From the NCBI GenBank assembly GCA_947626435.1, contig CANQSB010000003.1:1-64000 (forward strand): 64,000 bases of DNA, given 5' to 3'. The stretch is from an uncultured Lachnospiraceae bacterium (GTDB lineage Bacteria > Bacillota > Clostridia > Lachnospirales > Lachnospiraceae). The notes below the pieces were generated by a model. It worked only from the letters and a program-made list of their open reading frames with translations. It had not been told where the DNA came from and searched no databases. Both the position numbers and the translations under genes were made by a program. Shown piece by piece: positions 43,869 to 52,247 of this stretch (positions are counted from its first letter, which is position 1; each line of letters starts with the position of its first letter).

Positions 43869-44363
43869 ATGAATAAGAAGGGCTGTATTAAAACAGGCAT
43901 TATTCTTTTGTTTGTACTATACATATGCACAGGGTGTTCAAATCGGCAGGAGGAAAAATACACTGTTGAGGATTTGGGTGGACTGGCTGAGATAAGAATA
44001 TTTTCAGCAGAGGACAATGAGCTTATAAAAACGGTAAGTGATGAGGAGCAGCTGTACCAGTATAATCAGCGCCTTAATTTTGACGCGTCAGATATAGAGG
44101 AGCGTCAAAGCAAATTAAAAAAGAGTTTAAAAGGCGCAAATGAGCAGTATCGTTTTGTTGCATATAAGCGTCCCGTCGCGCGTTTTGGCGATGGTGAGCC
44201 GGAGGAAAATTTCACTATTACATTATATGAGGACACAAATATTATAAAAATGACAGTGTCTGAGGAAAGCATTAAAGCTTTTTCTGTTCCAGAGGAATTT
44301 TTGGCTTTTTACTTTGAAATTTCTGATGAGGAAATGGATTTTTTAACTTCTTTAGCTGAATGA
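43869..44363 (+). CDS. Putative lipoprotein
   Basis: 164 residues with a lipoprotein signal peptide: basic MNKKGCIKTG, a hydrophobic stretch, and the lipobox YICTGC with Cys23. The remainder is hydrophilic and acidic with no recognised domain, ending EISDEEMDFLTSLAE. It lies 41 bases after the XRE membrane regulator and may be in the same operon. Confidence 0.75.
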   Translation: MNKKGCIKTGIILLFVLYICTGCSNRQEEKYTVEDLGGLAEIRIFSAEDNELIKTVSDEEQLYQYNQRLNFDASDIEERQSKLKKSLKGANEQYRFVAYKRPVARFGDGEPEENFTITLYEDTNIIKMTVSEESIKAFSVPEEFLAFYFEISDEEMDFLTSLAE

Positions 44364-44430
44364 TAATGAGCCGTTAAAGCGGCATAGGAAGTTATTATTA
44401 GAAAAAAATTATGGAAAAGAGGTCTTATTT

Positions 44431-44655
44431 ATGAGAAAGAAATTGAATATCACATAGGAAATTTTTCCCATGCCAGTGCTGATGATTGCCACCTGCAACG
44501 AAGACGGCAGCGTGAATGTCATGAACGCAGCATGGGGTACAATGCAGGAGCGTGACACTAATCAACGAATTTCCGCTCTGTCTTGAATGTAAATTCATTG
44601 AATGCCAAGAATTTGTTTACAAAGCTTCTGCCCGCTGAAGCGTGCGCAGGCATCA
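44431..44655 (+). pseudogene. Broken flavin reductase-like gene
   Basis: The ATG at 44431 begins MRKKLNIT and is cut at codon 9 by TAG, then continues in frame as EIFPMPVLMIATCNEDGSVN and VMNAAWGTMQERD, a flavin reductase family start. In another frame INEFPLCLECKFIECQEF, a later segment of the same family, follows directly. So there is a nonsense mutation plus an internal deletion. The second piece overlaps the MATE fragment at 44608. Confidence 0.7.
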
Positions 44656-44732
44656 TGGCGTTTATAATCGTTGAATTTTTCCAAGGCAACTCATCACAAT
44701 TTTTGGTGAGGGAGATTGTGTTCGGCATAGAG
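44608..44732 (+). pseudogene. MATE transporter fragment, + strand
   Basis: The reading FTKLLPAEACAGIMAFIIVE and then FFQGN aligns with FTRLLVAEACVGTVALVTVE of the intact MATE gene, followed after a deletion by LVREIVFGIEY, which matches a site much later in that gene. A piece of a decayed paralogue. Confidence 0.7.
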
Positions 44733-45120
44733 TACAAAAACCCCATCAAGCCCAAAAACCAAAGGAAGCAACAGCGCAAATCCCACACCAAACACAATCT
44801 CCCTCACCATGGAAAGCAGCGTTGAGGCCGCCGCCTTTCCCATAGCCTGCAGGAATATAAAGCACGCCTTGTTGACACAAGCAAAAATTATCATGCATAA
44901 ATAAACGCGAAACGCCTTGACCGCAAAATCAGTATAATACACACTCTCATTCGCCGCGCCCATCATTCCCCATTTGAATGAAAATATAAATATCGGATCC
45001 AATATAATATTTAAAATCGCGCCCGCAAGTGTGGAAATCATCGCAAACCTCGGATTACCGTCTGCCCTGATAATAGGATTCATCGCCTGACCGAACATAT
45101 AAAACTTTTCAGGCTCGCCT
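44690..45120 (-). pseudogene. MATE transporter fragment, inverted, with internal deletions
   Basis: On the - strand the frame reads MFGQAMNPIIRADGNPRFAM, LNIILDPIFIFSFKWGMMGA and then jumps straight to ANESVYYTDFAVKAFRVYLC and AMGKAAASTLLSMVREIVFG, skipping about 150 residues present in the intact gene at 41218. The join is at a short GGCGCGGC-like shared sequence. It overlaps the + strand fragment through the shared VREIVFG segment, giving an inverted repeat. The 5' edge at 45120 abuts the 19-base direct repeat at 45125. Confidence 0.8.
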
Positions 45121-45254
45121 AAACGAAATTATGCGAAATTAAGGATATATATTTTAAGCAGCTAAAGCGGTATAGGGGGCTTGCTATTTTTCGCTTGTCA
45201 GTTATAATTATATTTGAAAGCAAAATGCTGTTAAAATAATCCGGGGAGGCATAA

Positions 45255-46097
45255 ATGGAAACAACGGCACAGCCATCAGAACAGAATACAGGTAAAATAA
45301 CGGAAACGGCAGAACAAAATTTGAATAAAGCAACAGAGCCCGCAGGACAAAACGCGGACAAGATATTGGAGCGCGCGCTTGACATAGGTGAGGCAATGCT
45401 GCGCTCGGGTGCGGAGATACTTCGCATTGAGGACACGATAATCCGCATATGCAATGCCTACGGTGACGGCATTGTTGATGTTTTTACGATACTTTCGCTT
45501 ATAATAGTGAGCTGGAAGACTCCGGACGGCAGGAGTATCACGCAGACGCGGCGCATTTACTCATATTCTACGGATTTGGAGCGCTTGGAGGAGCTGAACG
45601 CGCTTTCAAGGTACATATGCGCGAACAGGCCGCCGGCTGACGAAATCGAGGAGCGCGTGAACGCGATAATGTGCGATGAGGACAAAAACAGCAAATATTT
45701 TAAGCTTGCGGGATATGTGCTTACGGCGGCCGCGTTTGCAGTATTTTTTGGAGGGAACATCAGGGACGGCATAGCGGCGGGGCTTGTCGGCATTATACTG
45801 TATGCATGGGATTTTGTCTTTGCGTCGCACAGCAAAAACAGAGTAGTATACAGCTTAATGAGTTCGATTGTTGCGGGCATAGCATGTATATTTACCGTCA
45901 ATGTGCATATCGGAGTAAACATCGACAGCGTTATGATAGGAAGCATAATGATTTTGATTCCGGGAATAGGTATAGTAAACTCGCTGAGGGATATGATGAG
46001 GGGAGACATTATTACAGGAATATTGCGGCTTGCGGAGGCGCTTATGATAGCTGTGGCGATAGCCGTCGGCTTTGGTATTGCGCTTGTGCTTATCTAA
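45255..46097 (+). CDS. Threonine/serine exporter family protein, ThrE N-terminal type
   Basis: 280 residues. The cytoplasmic start (residues 1-40) is Thr/Gln/Asn/Ala-rich and possibly disordered. Then the ThrE domain: ALDIGEAMLRSGAEILRIED, ICNAYGDGIVDVFTI, and five membrane segments including SIMILIPGIGIVNSLRDMMR and GDIITGILRLAEA. With the next gene it forms a split exporter of the ThrE/YjjP-YjjB type. The ATG follows GGGGAGGC. Confidence 0.88.
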   Translation: METTAQPSEQNTGKITETAEQNLNKATEPAGQNADKILERALDIGEAMLRSGAEILRIEDTIIRICNAYGDGIVDVFTILSLIIVSWKTPDGRSITQTRRIYSYSTDLERLEELNALSRYICANRPPADEIEERVNAIMCDEDKNSKYFKLAGYVLTAAAFAVFFGGNIRDGIAAGLVGIILYAWDFVFASHSKNRVVYSLMSSIVAGIACIFTVNVHIGVNIDSVMIGSIMILIPGIGIVNSLRDMMRGDIITGILRLAEALMIAVAIAVGFGIALVLI

Positions 46098-46128
46098 GCA
46101 GGCATTAAAAATCAGGAGGTTAGCGAAA

Positions 46129-46617
46129 GTGACAGCAAAAATAGCAGAATTTATGAATGATTACCTTGCGGTACTTGTGTCAGCTCTTATCGGTACGCTT
46201 GGCTACTGCCTTTTGTTCAATGTAAAGAAAAGCCGCATAATTTATTGCTGCATAGGGGGCACATTGACAACGCTTATATATTTTATCTGCGCAGAGAGCG
46301 GATTCTCGCTGCTTATGCAGAATATGATTCCGGCGGCGATAGCGACATTTTATGCGGAGCTGATGGCGAGAATTGTAAAGGCTCCCGCTACGGTTTTCCT
46401 TATTCCGTCCATAATACCGCTTGTGCCGGGCGGAAGGCTTTATTATACAATGAGCGCGATGATAGACGGGAATAAGCTGAAGGCGGACATGCTTGGCGGA
46501 CAGACGGTTCTGATTGCAATCGGGCTCGCCGTAGGCGTGGTGCTCGTTTCCGTTTGCTTTTACCAGATTGCGAGCCGTCCTCGCTACAATATAAGGTTTG
46601 AACGCGGCAAAAGATAA
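46129..46617 (+). CDS. Threonine/serine exporter family protein, ThrE C-terminal (YjjB) type
   Basis: 162 residues, four to five membrane segments. Visible: FYAELMARIVKAPATVFLIP and SIIPLVPGGRLYYTMSAMID, the ThrE_2 signature. GTG start at 46129 with CAGGAGG 8 bases upstream. It follows the ThrE_1 gene by 31 bases; the two are expected to form one complex. Confidence 0.88.
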   Translation: MTAKIAEFMNDYLAVLVSALIGTLGYCLLFNVKKSRIIYCCIGGTLTTLIYFICAESGFSLLMQNMIPAAIATFYAELMARIVKAPATVFLIPSIIPLVPGGRLYYTMSAMIDGNKLKADMLGGQTVLIAIGLAVGVVLVSVCFYQIASRPRYNIRFERGKR

Positions 46618-46721
46618 AAACAAAAAATAAAAAAAGAATTTCAAGGTTTGACAAAGTATGCAATGAGAGGTCTGTCGGCGCATATAATTAGTAGCAACAG
46701 TCATATGTAAGAGGTATCAGC

Positions 46722-48440
46722 TTGACCTGTAAGGAACGGATTTTGTCAAATGACTATAGTGATTGGATTATAGACTTTATTTCGGATGATAAGCGACCAA
46801 GAAATTTATGGGACGATTACTGCTACCATATAGTAAACGATGACCTTGCAATCGTGTATATAGACAGGACGACGGCACTAAACAGCAGTACGGACTTCAG
46901 GAGGTCGTTTTATTCCTTCCTGCCTAAATGCTATGGACTTATGGAAAGTCCGCCAAACCTTTCGGCGCAGAGACTGAACACGCTGAGCCTTTCCGCGTCG
47001 GGTATTTTGGAGGTACAAAGACCGCCCTTAAGCCTTACGGGAAAAGGCGTGGTTATTGGCTTCATTGATACAGGCATACGCTATCAGGAGCCTGTATTCA
47101 GAGATTTTGCGGGCAGGAGCCGTATTTTGAGCATATGGGACCAGACCATCCAGACGGGGACGCCGCCGGAAGGTTTTGAGTATGGCAGCGAGTACACAAA
47201 TGTGATGATAAACGAGGCGCTTGAAAGCAGCGCCCCTTTTTCAATAGTGCCGAGTACTGATGTAAACGGCCATGGAAGCGCGATGGCAAGTCTGGCGGCG
47301 GGAAGCACCATAGGAAACGGAAGCTTTACGGGCGCGGCGCCTGATAGCGATATAGTGGTCGTGAAGCTTAAAGAGGCAAAGCCGTATCTTCGCGATTACT
47401 ATAAAATCCCGGCGGGAGTGCCCTGCTACAGCGAGACGGACATAATCCAGGCGGTTCAGTATCTGCAGAAATATGTCGAGGTTCTAAGCCGCCCGCTTGT
47501 AGTTTGCCTTGGCATAGGTACAAGCACCGGTGACCATATGGGGCTTGGGATGCTTGGCAATTATATAGGCTATTTAAGCAGGCAGAAAAGCCGCGTGTTC
47601 GTAGTGGCGGTTGGCAATGAGGGCAACGCGGCGCACCATTTTCAAGGCATGATAAGTATGCGCGAGACATATAGGGATGTTGAGCTTAGGGTGGGCGAAA
47701 ATGAAAATGGGTTTGTGATGGACTTGTGGGGTGACGCGCCCTATTTTTATAACGCCACGATACGCACTCCCGGCGGTGAAAGCATAAGGTGGAACAATCC
47801 GAGAGGATATACGCCGCAGGAGTTTAACTTTGTATATGAAAAAACGCGGATAATAGTGGACTATCTTCTTGTGGAGCAGGCTTCGGGAGCGGAGCTTATC
47901 CGTTTCAGGTTTACCGACCCGACGGCAGGAGTGTGGAATATAAGGGTAAACTCCGAGGGAATGATTGTCGGCGGCGGTTTCGACATATGGCTTCCGATTA
48001 CGCAGTTTTTGTCCTCGGAAACATATTTTTTAGAGCCTAGTCCGTATGTTACAATCACTGAGCCGGGATATGCATACGGCGTTGTTACGGTGGCGAATTA
48101 TGGTATTTCAAATAATGGCATATATCCTTCGTCCGGAAGGGGCTACGCGCGTGACAATTTCATAGCGCCCGATATCGCGGCGCCGGGCGTGAATGTGTCT
48201 ACGCCGTTTGGCGAGCGCACAGGTTCAAGCATTTCCGCGGCGATAACGGCGGGCGGCTGCGCCCAGCTCATGCAGTGGGCAGTGGTGGAGGACAATGATT
48301 TTCTTGTCAATTCGATAAACATAAAAAATTATCTGATACGCGGTGCGCAGAGAGATGATTTCCTTGAATATCCAAACCGCGAATGGGGCTACGGGCGTCT
48401 AAACATCGCGGGCGTGTTTAATTTTTTGGCGGGACTTTGA
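46722..48440 (+). CDS. S8 family (Csp-like) serine protease
   Basis: 572 residues, subtilase. The catalytic triad regions are visible: Asp in VVIGFIDTGIRY, His in DVNGHGSAMASLAAG, and Ser in GERTGSSISAAITAGG (GSS in place of the usual GTS). A long insert between the His and Ser regions (about residues 330-470) matches the jellyroll of Clostridia Csp proteases, some of which act in spore germination. There is no signal peptide. Start is a TTG at 46722 with AAGAGG 7 bases upstream. A CATATAAT string at 46680 could be a sporulation-sigma -10, which is weak evidence. Confidence 0.88.
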   Translation: MTCKERILSNDYSDWIIDFISDDKRPRNLWDDYCYHIVNDDLAIVYIDRTTALNSSTDFRRSFYSFLPKCYGLMESPPNLSAQRLNTLSLSASGILEVQRPPLSLTGKGVVIGFIDTGIRYQEPVFRDFAGRSRILSIWDQTIQTGTPPEGFEYGSEYTNVMINEALESSAPFSIVPSTDVNGHGSAMASLAAGSTIGNGSFTGAAPDSDIVVVKLKEAKPYLRDYYKIPAGVPCYSETDIIQAVQYLQKYVEVLSRPLVVCLGIGTSTGDHMGLGMLGNYIGYLSRQKSRVFVVAVGNEGNAAHHFQGMISMRETYRDVELRVGENENGFVMDLWGDAPYFYNATIRTPGGESIRWNNPRGYTPQEFNFVYEKTRIIVDYLLVEQASGAELIRFRFTDPTAGVWNIRVNSEGMIVGGGFDIWLPITQFLSSETYFLEPSPYVTITEPGYAYGVVTVANYGISNNGIYPSSGRGYARDNFIAPDIAAPGVNVSTPFGERTGSSISAAITAGGCAQLMQWAVVEDNDFLVNSINIKNYLIRGAQRDDFLEYPNREWGYGRLNIAGVFNFLAGL

Positions 48441-48546
48441 AAAAAATAAAAAAATGAATAATTTCCTCAAATAACGGCAAAATAAAATAAGCCCGATGTG
48501 GCATTATAAAACGCGGATAAACGCGCATTTATGATTGGAGGAAATT

Positions 48547-49524
48547 ATGAAGAAGAATTTGAAAGCAAAAAAATTGAACCGCAAGGCTGTTTTCGCGGCA
48601 GCAGTTATGACGCTTGCGTTTGGAGTAACGGCGTGCGGCAGCGGCAAAGTAAATGAAAATAAAGACCCGCTTACAGGCGAGGATATGTCACAACAGGAAA
48701 GCCAAAGCAGCGAAAACGCCGGCAGCGAGGGCTCGTCTGAGGACGGTTCGGGTGAGAGCGCAGGCGACCTAAGCGCGTTTGATGAGATGCTTAAGGATGA
48801 ACGCAATGATGCCAACAGCATTATAGACTATATCAATACGAATATAGTGGGAGCAGGCGCGGATGAGGTAAAAAAGCTTGTTTCGGGACTTTTAAGCTTT
48901 GGCGATGATATACGGAATATTGACTTTACGAGGCTTGATGACAGCAGGCAGTATATGCCGGAGGATATGGTAGCGTTTATGGATTTGATGAAGCTTGAGG
49001 CTGATACGCCGTCAATGGTTATGTCCGACGAGGAAAACCGCAGGGTAATCAATATGACGCTTTCGGAGATGCTTGAAAGAGCGCGTCTGTTTGAGCAGCA
49101 TATTGAAAAGTATCCCGATGCCGTTACTACGGAGGCGGCTGAGCGTATGTATGAGGAAATAGCCACAAATGCCATCTCGGGCGGCTATAATAAGGCGGAG
49201 GGCATATCCCACTATTACAAGGGTGACGATGAAAATGTCATTGATCAGGAAGCCTTGAAATATTACCGGCAGTTTGCCGAGGCAAATCCCGACAGTAATC
49301 TGGGAAAAATAGTACAGGAATATATCGGGCTTTTGCAGTCAAATAACTTTCAGATAGACGACAAAATGAATGACTACTACATGAGCCTGCACCAGAAGCT
49401 TGAACTGTCAAACATCCAAAACGCTTCACAGAACAAAGACGGCAGCGCGGACGATAATGGCGGTAACGCGGGCACAGAAGCAGGCAGCGCTGAAAGTATG
49501 GGCAGTGCAAAAGCCGCAGGCTGA
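48547..49524 (+). CDS. Putative lipoprotein of unknown function
   Basis: 325 residues. A lipoprotein signal ends with the lipobox FGVTAC. Then a low-complexity Ser/Glu/Gly linker (SQSSENAGSEGSSEDGSG), a helical body with regularly spaced acidic segments, and a second Gly/Ala/Ser-rich tail. No known domain. GGAGG precedes the ATG at 48547 by 5 bases. A terminator follows at 49585, so it stands alone. Confidence 0.75.
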   Translation: MKKNLKAKKLNRKAVFAAAVMTLAFGVTACGSGKVNENKDPLTGEDMSQQESQSSENAGSEGSSEDGSGESAGDLSAFDEMLKDERNDANSIIDYINTNIVGAGADEVKKLVSGLLSFGDDIRNIDFTRLDDSRQYMPEDMVAFMDLMKLEADTPSMVMSDEENRRVINMTLSEMLERARLFEQHIEKYPDAVTTEAAERMYEEIATNAISGGYNKAEGISHYYKGDDENVIDQEALKYYRQFAEANPDSNLGKIVQEYIGLLQSNNFQIDDKMNDYYMSLHQKLELSNIQNASQNKDGSADDNGGNAGTEAGSAESMGSAKAAG

Positions 49525-49584
49525 CATGGCAGCTGAAAGCACAGATTTAAGATAATATTAACTAACATTAACCATACCATAAAT

Positions 49585-49636
49585 AAAAGCCCCACAGATT
49601 AAGCGCTTATATGGCTCTTAACTTTGCGGGGCTTTT
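49585..49636. terminator. Bidirectional terminator between convergent genes
   Basis: AAAAGCCCC at 49585-49593 pairs with GGGGCTTTT at 49628-49636, with partial pairing inside. T and A runs flank it on both strands. Confidence 0.8.
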
Positions 49637-49662
49637 CTGCGGAAAAGTTTTTGGAATTATGC

Positions 49663-50595
49663 TTATGCGGTGATAACGGTGCCTATTTTTTCGTCAATCG
49701 CGTCATGCGTCTTGCTAAGCGATGTGATGACGGCTCTGCCGGACGGTACGGCCTCAAGGTATGCGATAGCCGCCATGATTTTTGGAAGCATATCGGTCTC
49801 GCCGAATTGTCCCTCGGCAATATATTCCTTCGCCTTTGCGACATTCATAGCTTTAATAGGTTCTTGATTTTCGCTGCCGTAATTCAAATATACATAGTCC
49901 ACGCTTGTAAGTATCAAAAGTTCGTCTGCCTTCAAATCCGCAGCGAGCTTGCCGGCGATGCTGTCCTTTTCTATAACCGCCGACGCGCCTTTCAAAATAT
50001 GCTTCTGCTCAATGACGGGAATACCGCCGCCGCCGCATGCTATCACAATCTGCCCTGCATCCACAAGCGTCTTTATCGCCTCAATCTCTACGATATCTAT
50101 AGGCTTTGGCGCGGCGACAATCCTGCGGTAGCCGTCCTTTGTCTGCACGACATAATTGCCCTTATTTACTTCAATATCGGCGTCCTCCTTTGACATATAT
50201 CGGCCGATAGCTTTTTTGGGTTCATAAAATGCCTCGTCATACGGGTCAACCGTCACCTGCGTGAGAATAGTGCTAACAGGCACCGAAATGCCGCGGCTTA
50301 GAAGCTCTGACTTCAGGGAATTTTGGATATCGTAGCCGACATAGCCCTGGCTCATTGCGGAACAGACGCACATAGGGGCGGGAGTATAATCTATGTAAAT
50401 GCGCCTAAGCTCAGTCATAGCCTTGTGAATCATGCTGACCTGGGAGCCGTTGCTGTGCGTGATTGTGAGCTGATAATCGGCCTCCGCCAAATCAGCTAGC
50501 GCCCTTGCGGTTTTTTTGACGGCGCCGAGCTGTGCCTGAATAGTAGAGCCAAGCGCCTCATGTCCCAATGCGACAACTACCTTTTTTTTGCTCAT
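49663..50595 (-). CDS. arcC: Carbamate kinase
   Basis: 310 residues. Makes ATP from carbamoyl phosphate, usually at the end of arginine, agmatine or purine/allantoin breakdown. Visible: VVVALGHEALG at the start, ITHSNGSQVSMI, EPKKAIGRYM, IVIACGGGGIPVI, and KLAADLKADELLILTSVDYVY. The start ATG at 50595 has GAGG upstream; an earlier in-frame ATG overlaps that site. The family's VITHGNGPQVG loop reads ITHSNGSQVS here, a noticeable substitution. No arginine deiminase or carbamoyltransferase gene is near. A structured leader lies upstream. Confidence 0.9.
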   Translation of the reverse strand: MSKKKVVVALGHEALGSTIQAQLGAVKKTARALADLAEADYQLTITHSNGSQVSMIHKAMTELRRIYIDYTPAPMCVCSAMSQGYVGYDIQNSLKSELLSRGISVPVSTILTQVTVDPYDEAFYEPKKAIGRYMSKEDADIEVNKGNYVVQTKDGYRRIVAAPKPIDIVEIEAIKTLVDAGQIVIACGGGGIPVIEQKHILKGASAVIEKDSIAGKLAADLKADELLILTSVDYVYLNYGSENQEPIKAMNVAKAKEYIAEGQFGETDMLPKIMAAIAYLEAVPSGRAVITSLSKTHDAIDEKIGTVITA

Positions 50596-50643
50596 GTTTA
50601 ACCTCATTTCTGCACTGCGTTCTGCACCAATTTTTTATATTTG

Positions 50644-50716
50644 TGCTGCGTGGGGTGTGCGTAATGCAAAAGCCTGTGTCGCAGTGCAGCCACGAGGCTT
50701 CATGCACACCGCAGCA
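50644..50716 (-). promoter_or_regulatory. Structured leader RNA candidate upstream of carbamate kinase
   Basis: Nested pairings: TGCTGC (50644-50649) with GCAGCA (50711-50716), GGTGTGC (50654-50660) with GCACACC (50704-50710), and AAGCCT (50670-50675) with AGGCTT (50695-50700). Together they form a three-step stem with internal loops and a large apical loop. The element would lie in the 5' leader of arcC transcribed from the promoter at 50747-50775. It is not a riboswitch class I recognise. Confidence 0.5.
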
Positions 50717-50746
50717 TATCTTAGCCGCTAAAAAATGTGATAATTA

Positions 50747-50775
50747 AGTATATCAAATTGCGCGGCATTTGTACA
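50747..50775 (-). promoter_or_regulatory. Promoter for carbamate kinase
   Basis: On the - strand TGTACA (50775-50770), a 17-base spacer and TATACT (50752-50747). Transcription should start near 50741, giving a leader of about 145 nt that contains the structured element. Confidence 0.5.
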
Positions 50776-51022
50776 CCGAAACATAAAAAATATTCATTTT
50801 TTTGATATCATAACACTTGCTTTTGGTTGACAAAAGGCGATCCTTAATAATATAATGAATGTGTAAACAAGTGATTATTGTGAATAATCATAAGTTGTGA
50901 AAACGCCGATGAAGCGTTTTGAGGGGGAAAATCAGATATAAGCGCAGAAGGTGTCTTTTGGGCTTGCAGGACTTTGTGTAAAGGAGTTTATGTGTGATTG
51001 GCATGTAAAGGGGGAAGTGGAT

Positions 51023-52111
51023 ATGATGACGAGCAGAGAGGCGCAGATTTACCAGTGGATTACTGAGGAGCCTATGATTTCTCAGGAGGAGCTTGCGGAG
51101 AAAGCGGGAATAAAGCGCTCGTCCGCGGCAGTCCATATTTCAAATTTGATGAAGAAAGGATATATTCTCGGCAAAGGATATATCACAAACGGTCCGAATT
51201 ATTGTACTGTGATAGGCGGGGTAAATATTGACTTAGGCGGTATGCCGTTTTATGAGCTGCCTGAAAAAAACGCGAGCGAGGGCAGGGTAGTGGTGTCGCT
51301 TGGCGGTGTGGGCAGAAACATTGCGCACAACATGAGCCTGCTGGGCATGAATGTGAAGCTCATTACGGCGTTGGGTGAGGATTTATACGGGCACAGGATA
51401 ATTGAAAAGTGCGAGGCTCTCGGCATAGACCTGTCGGAGTCGCTGCGCTCCGCGGATGAGAAGACCTCCACCTACATATATATAGTGGGCGAGGACAAAA
51501 AGATGCGTCTGGGTGTGTCCGACATGCAGATATATGAGAAAATCACGCCCGAGTTTATCAGCGCCAAGATGGATTTGATTAATCATGGCAGAATAGCCGT
51601 AATAGATACGAACATTCCCGAGGACACCATAAAATATATCGCTGAAAACTGCAAAGTGCCCCTGTTTGCGGAGACTGTTTCGGGACAGAAAGGCAGGAAG
51701 CTTCTGGGCGTGCTTGATAAGCTTCACACAATTACGCCGAGCAGGATTGAGGCGCAGGAGCTGAGTGGAGTGGAGATTAAGGATTCAGCGTCCTTGAAGC
51801 ATGCGGCGGATGTGATTTTGTCAAAGGGAGTGCAGAATGTATTTATCACGCTTGGCGAGCATGGGGTATTTTATTCAAACGGTATAGAATCGGATTACAT
51901 ACAGACAAAGAAGTGCAACATCGCAAACGGCAACGGCGCGGATGACGCTTTTATGGCGGGACTTGCCTTTTCACACATAAGGCATCTACCTATAAGGGAG
52001 ACAGCCATCGTAGGCAACGCGGCATCATGCATTACCGCGGAGACGGAGGAAACGATAAGCAGCAAGATATCAATAGCGGAGCTTGCGCGCGTGTCGGGCT
52101 TGGATTTGTAA
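51023..52111 (+). CDS. PfkB-family carbohydrate kinase with N-terminal HTH domain
   Basis: 362 residues. Residues 1-55 form a winged helix (PMISQEELAEKAGIKRSSAA, HISNLMKKGYI). The rest is a ribokinase-fold kinase with GGVNIDLGGMP, SLGGVGRNIAHNMSLLG and the C-terminal catalytic loop NGNGADDAFMAGLA. The usual anion-hole GAGD reads GADD, with the catalytic Asp kept. This HTH-kinase architecture resembles pseudouridine kinase-type proteins. GGGGGAAG precedes the ATG at 51023. It is divergent from carbamate kinase across a 427-base gap that holds only the leader and promoters. Confidence 0.88.
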   Translation: MMTSREAQIYQWITEEPMISQEELAEKAGIKRSSAAVHISNLMKKGYILGKGYITNGPNYCTVIGGVNIDLGGMPFYELPEKNASEGRVVVSLGGVGRNIAHNMSLLGMNVKLITALGEDLYGHRIIEKCEALGIDLSESLRSADEKTSTYIYIVGEDKKMRLGVSDMQIYEKITPEFISAKMDLINHGRIAVIDTNIPEDTIKYIAENCKVPLFAETVSGQKGRKLLGVLDKLHTITPSRIEAQELSGVEIKDSASLKHAADVILSKGVQNVFITLGEHGVFYSNGIESDYIQTKKCNIANGNGADDAFMAGLAFSHIRHLPIRETAIVGNAASCITAETEETISSKISIAELARVSGLDL

Positions 52112-52145
52112 AATATATAAAGTAAATAATCAAAAGTAAATAATC

Positions 52146-52189
52146 AAAACGAAAAACGCAGACCTTTTAAAGCCTGCGTTTTTCGTTTT
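52146..52189. terminator. Strong terminator after the PfkB kinase
   Basis: AAAACGAAAAACGCAG at 52146-52161 pairs perfectly with CTGCGTTTTTCGTTTT at 52174-52189. A-rich and T-rich flanks would also let it serve the convergent htrA gene. Confidence 0.88.
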
Positions 52190-52247
52190 ACAAAAGGGGA
52201 TATGAGAAAAAGTAAACAAAAAATTGATATAAGCTGTTTAAATTCGG

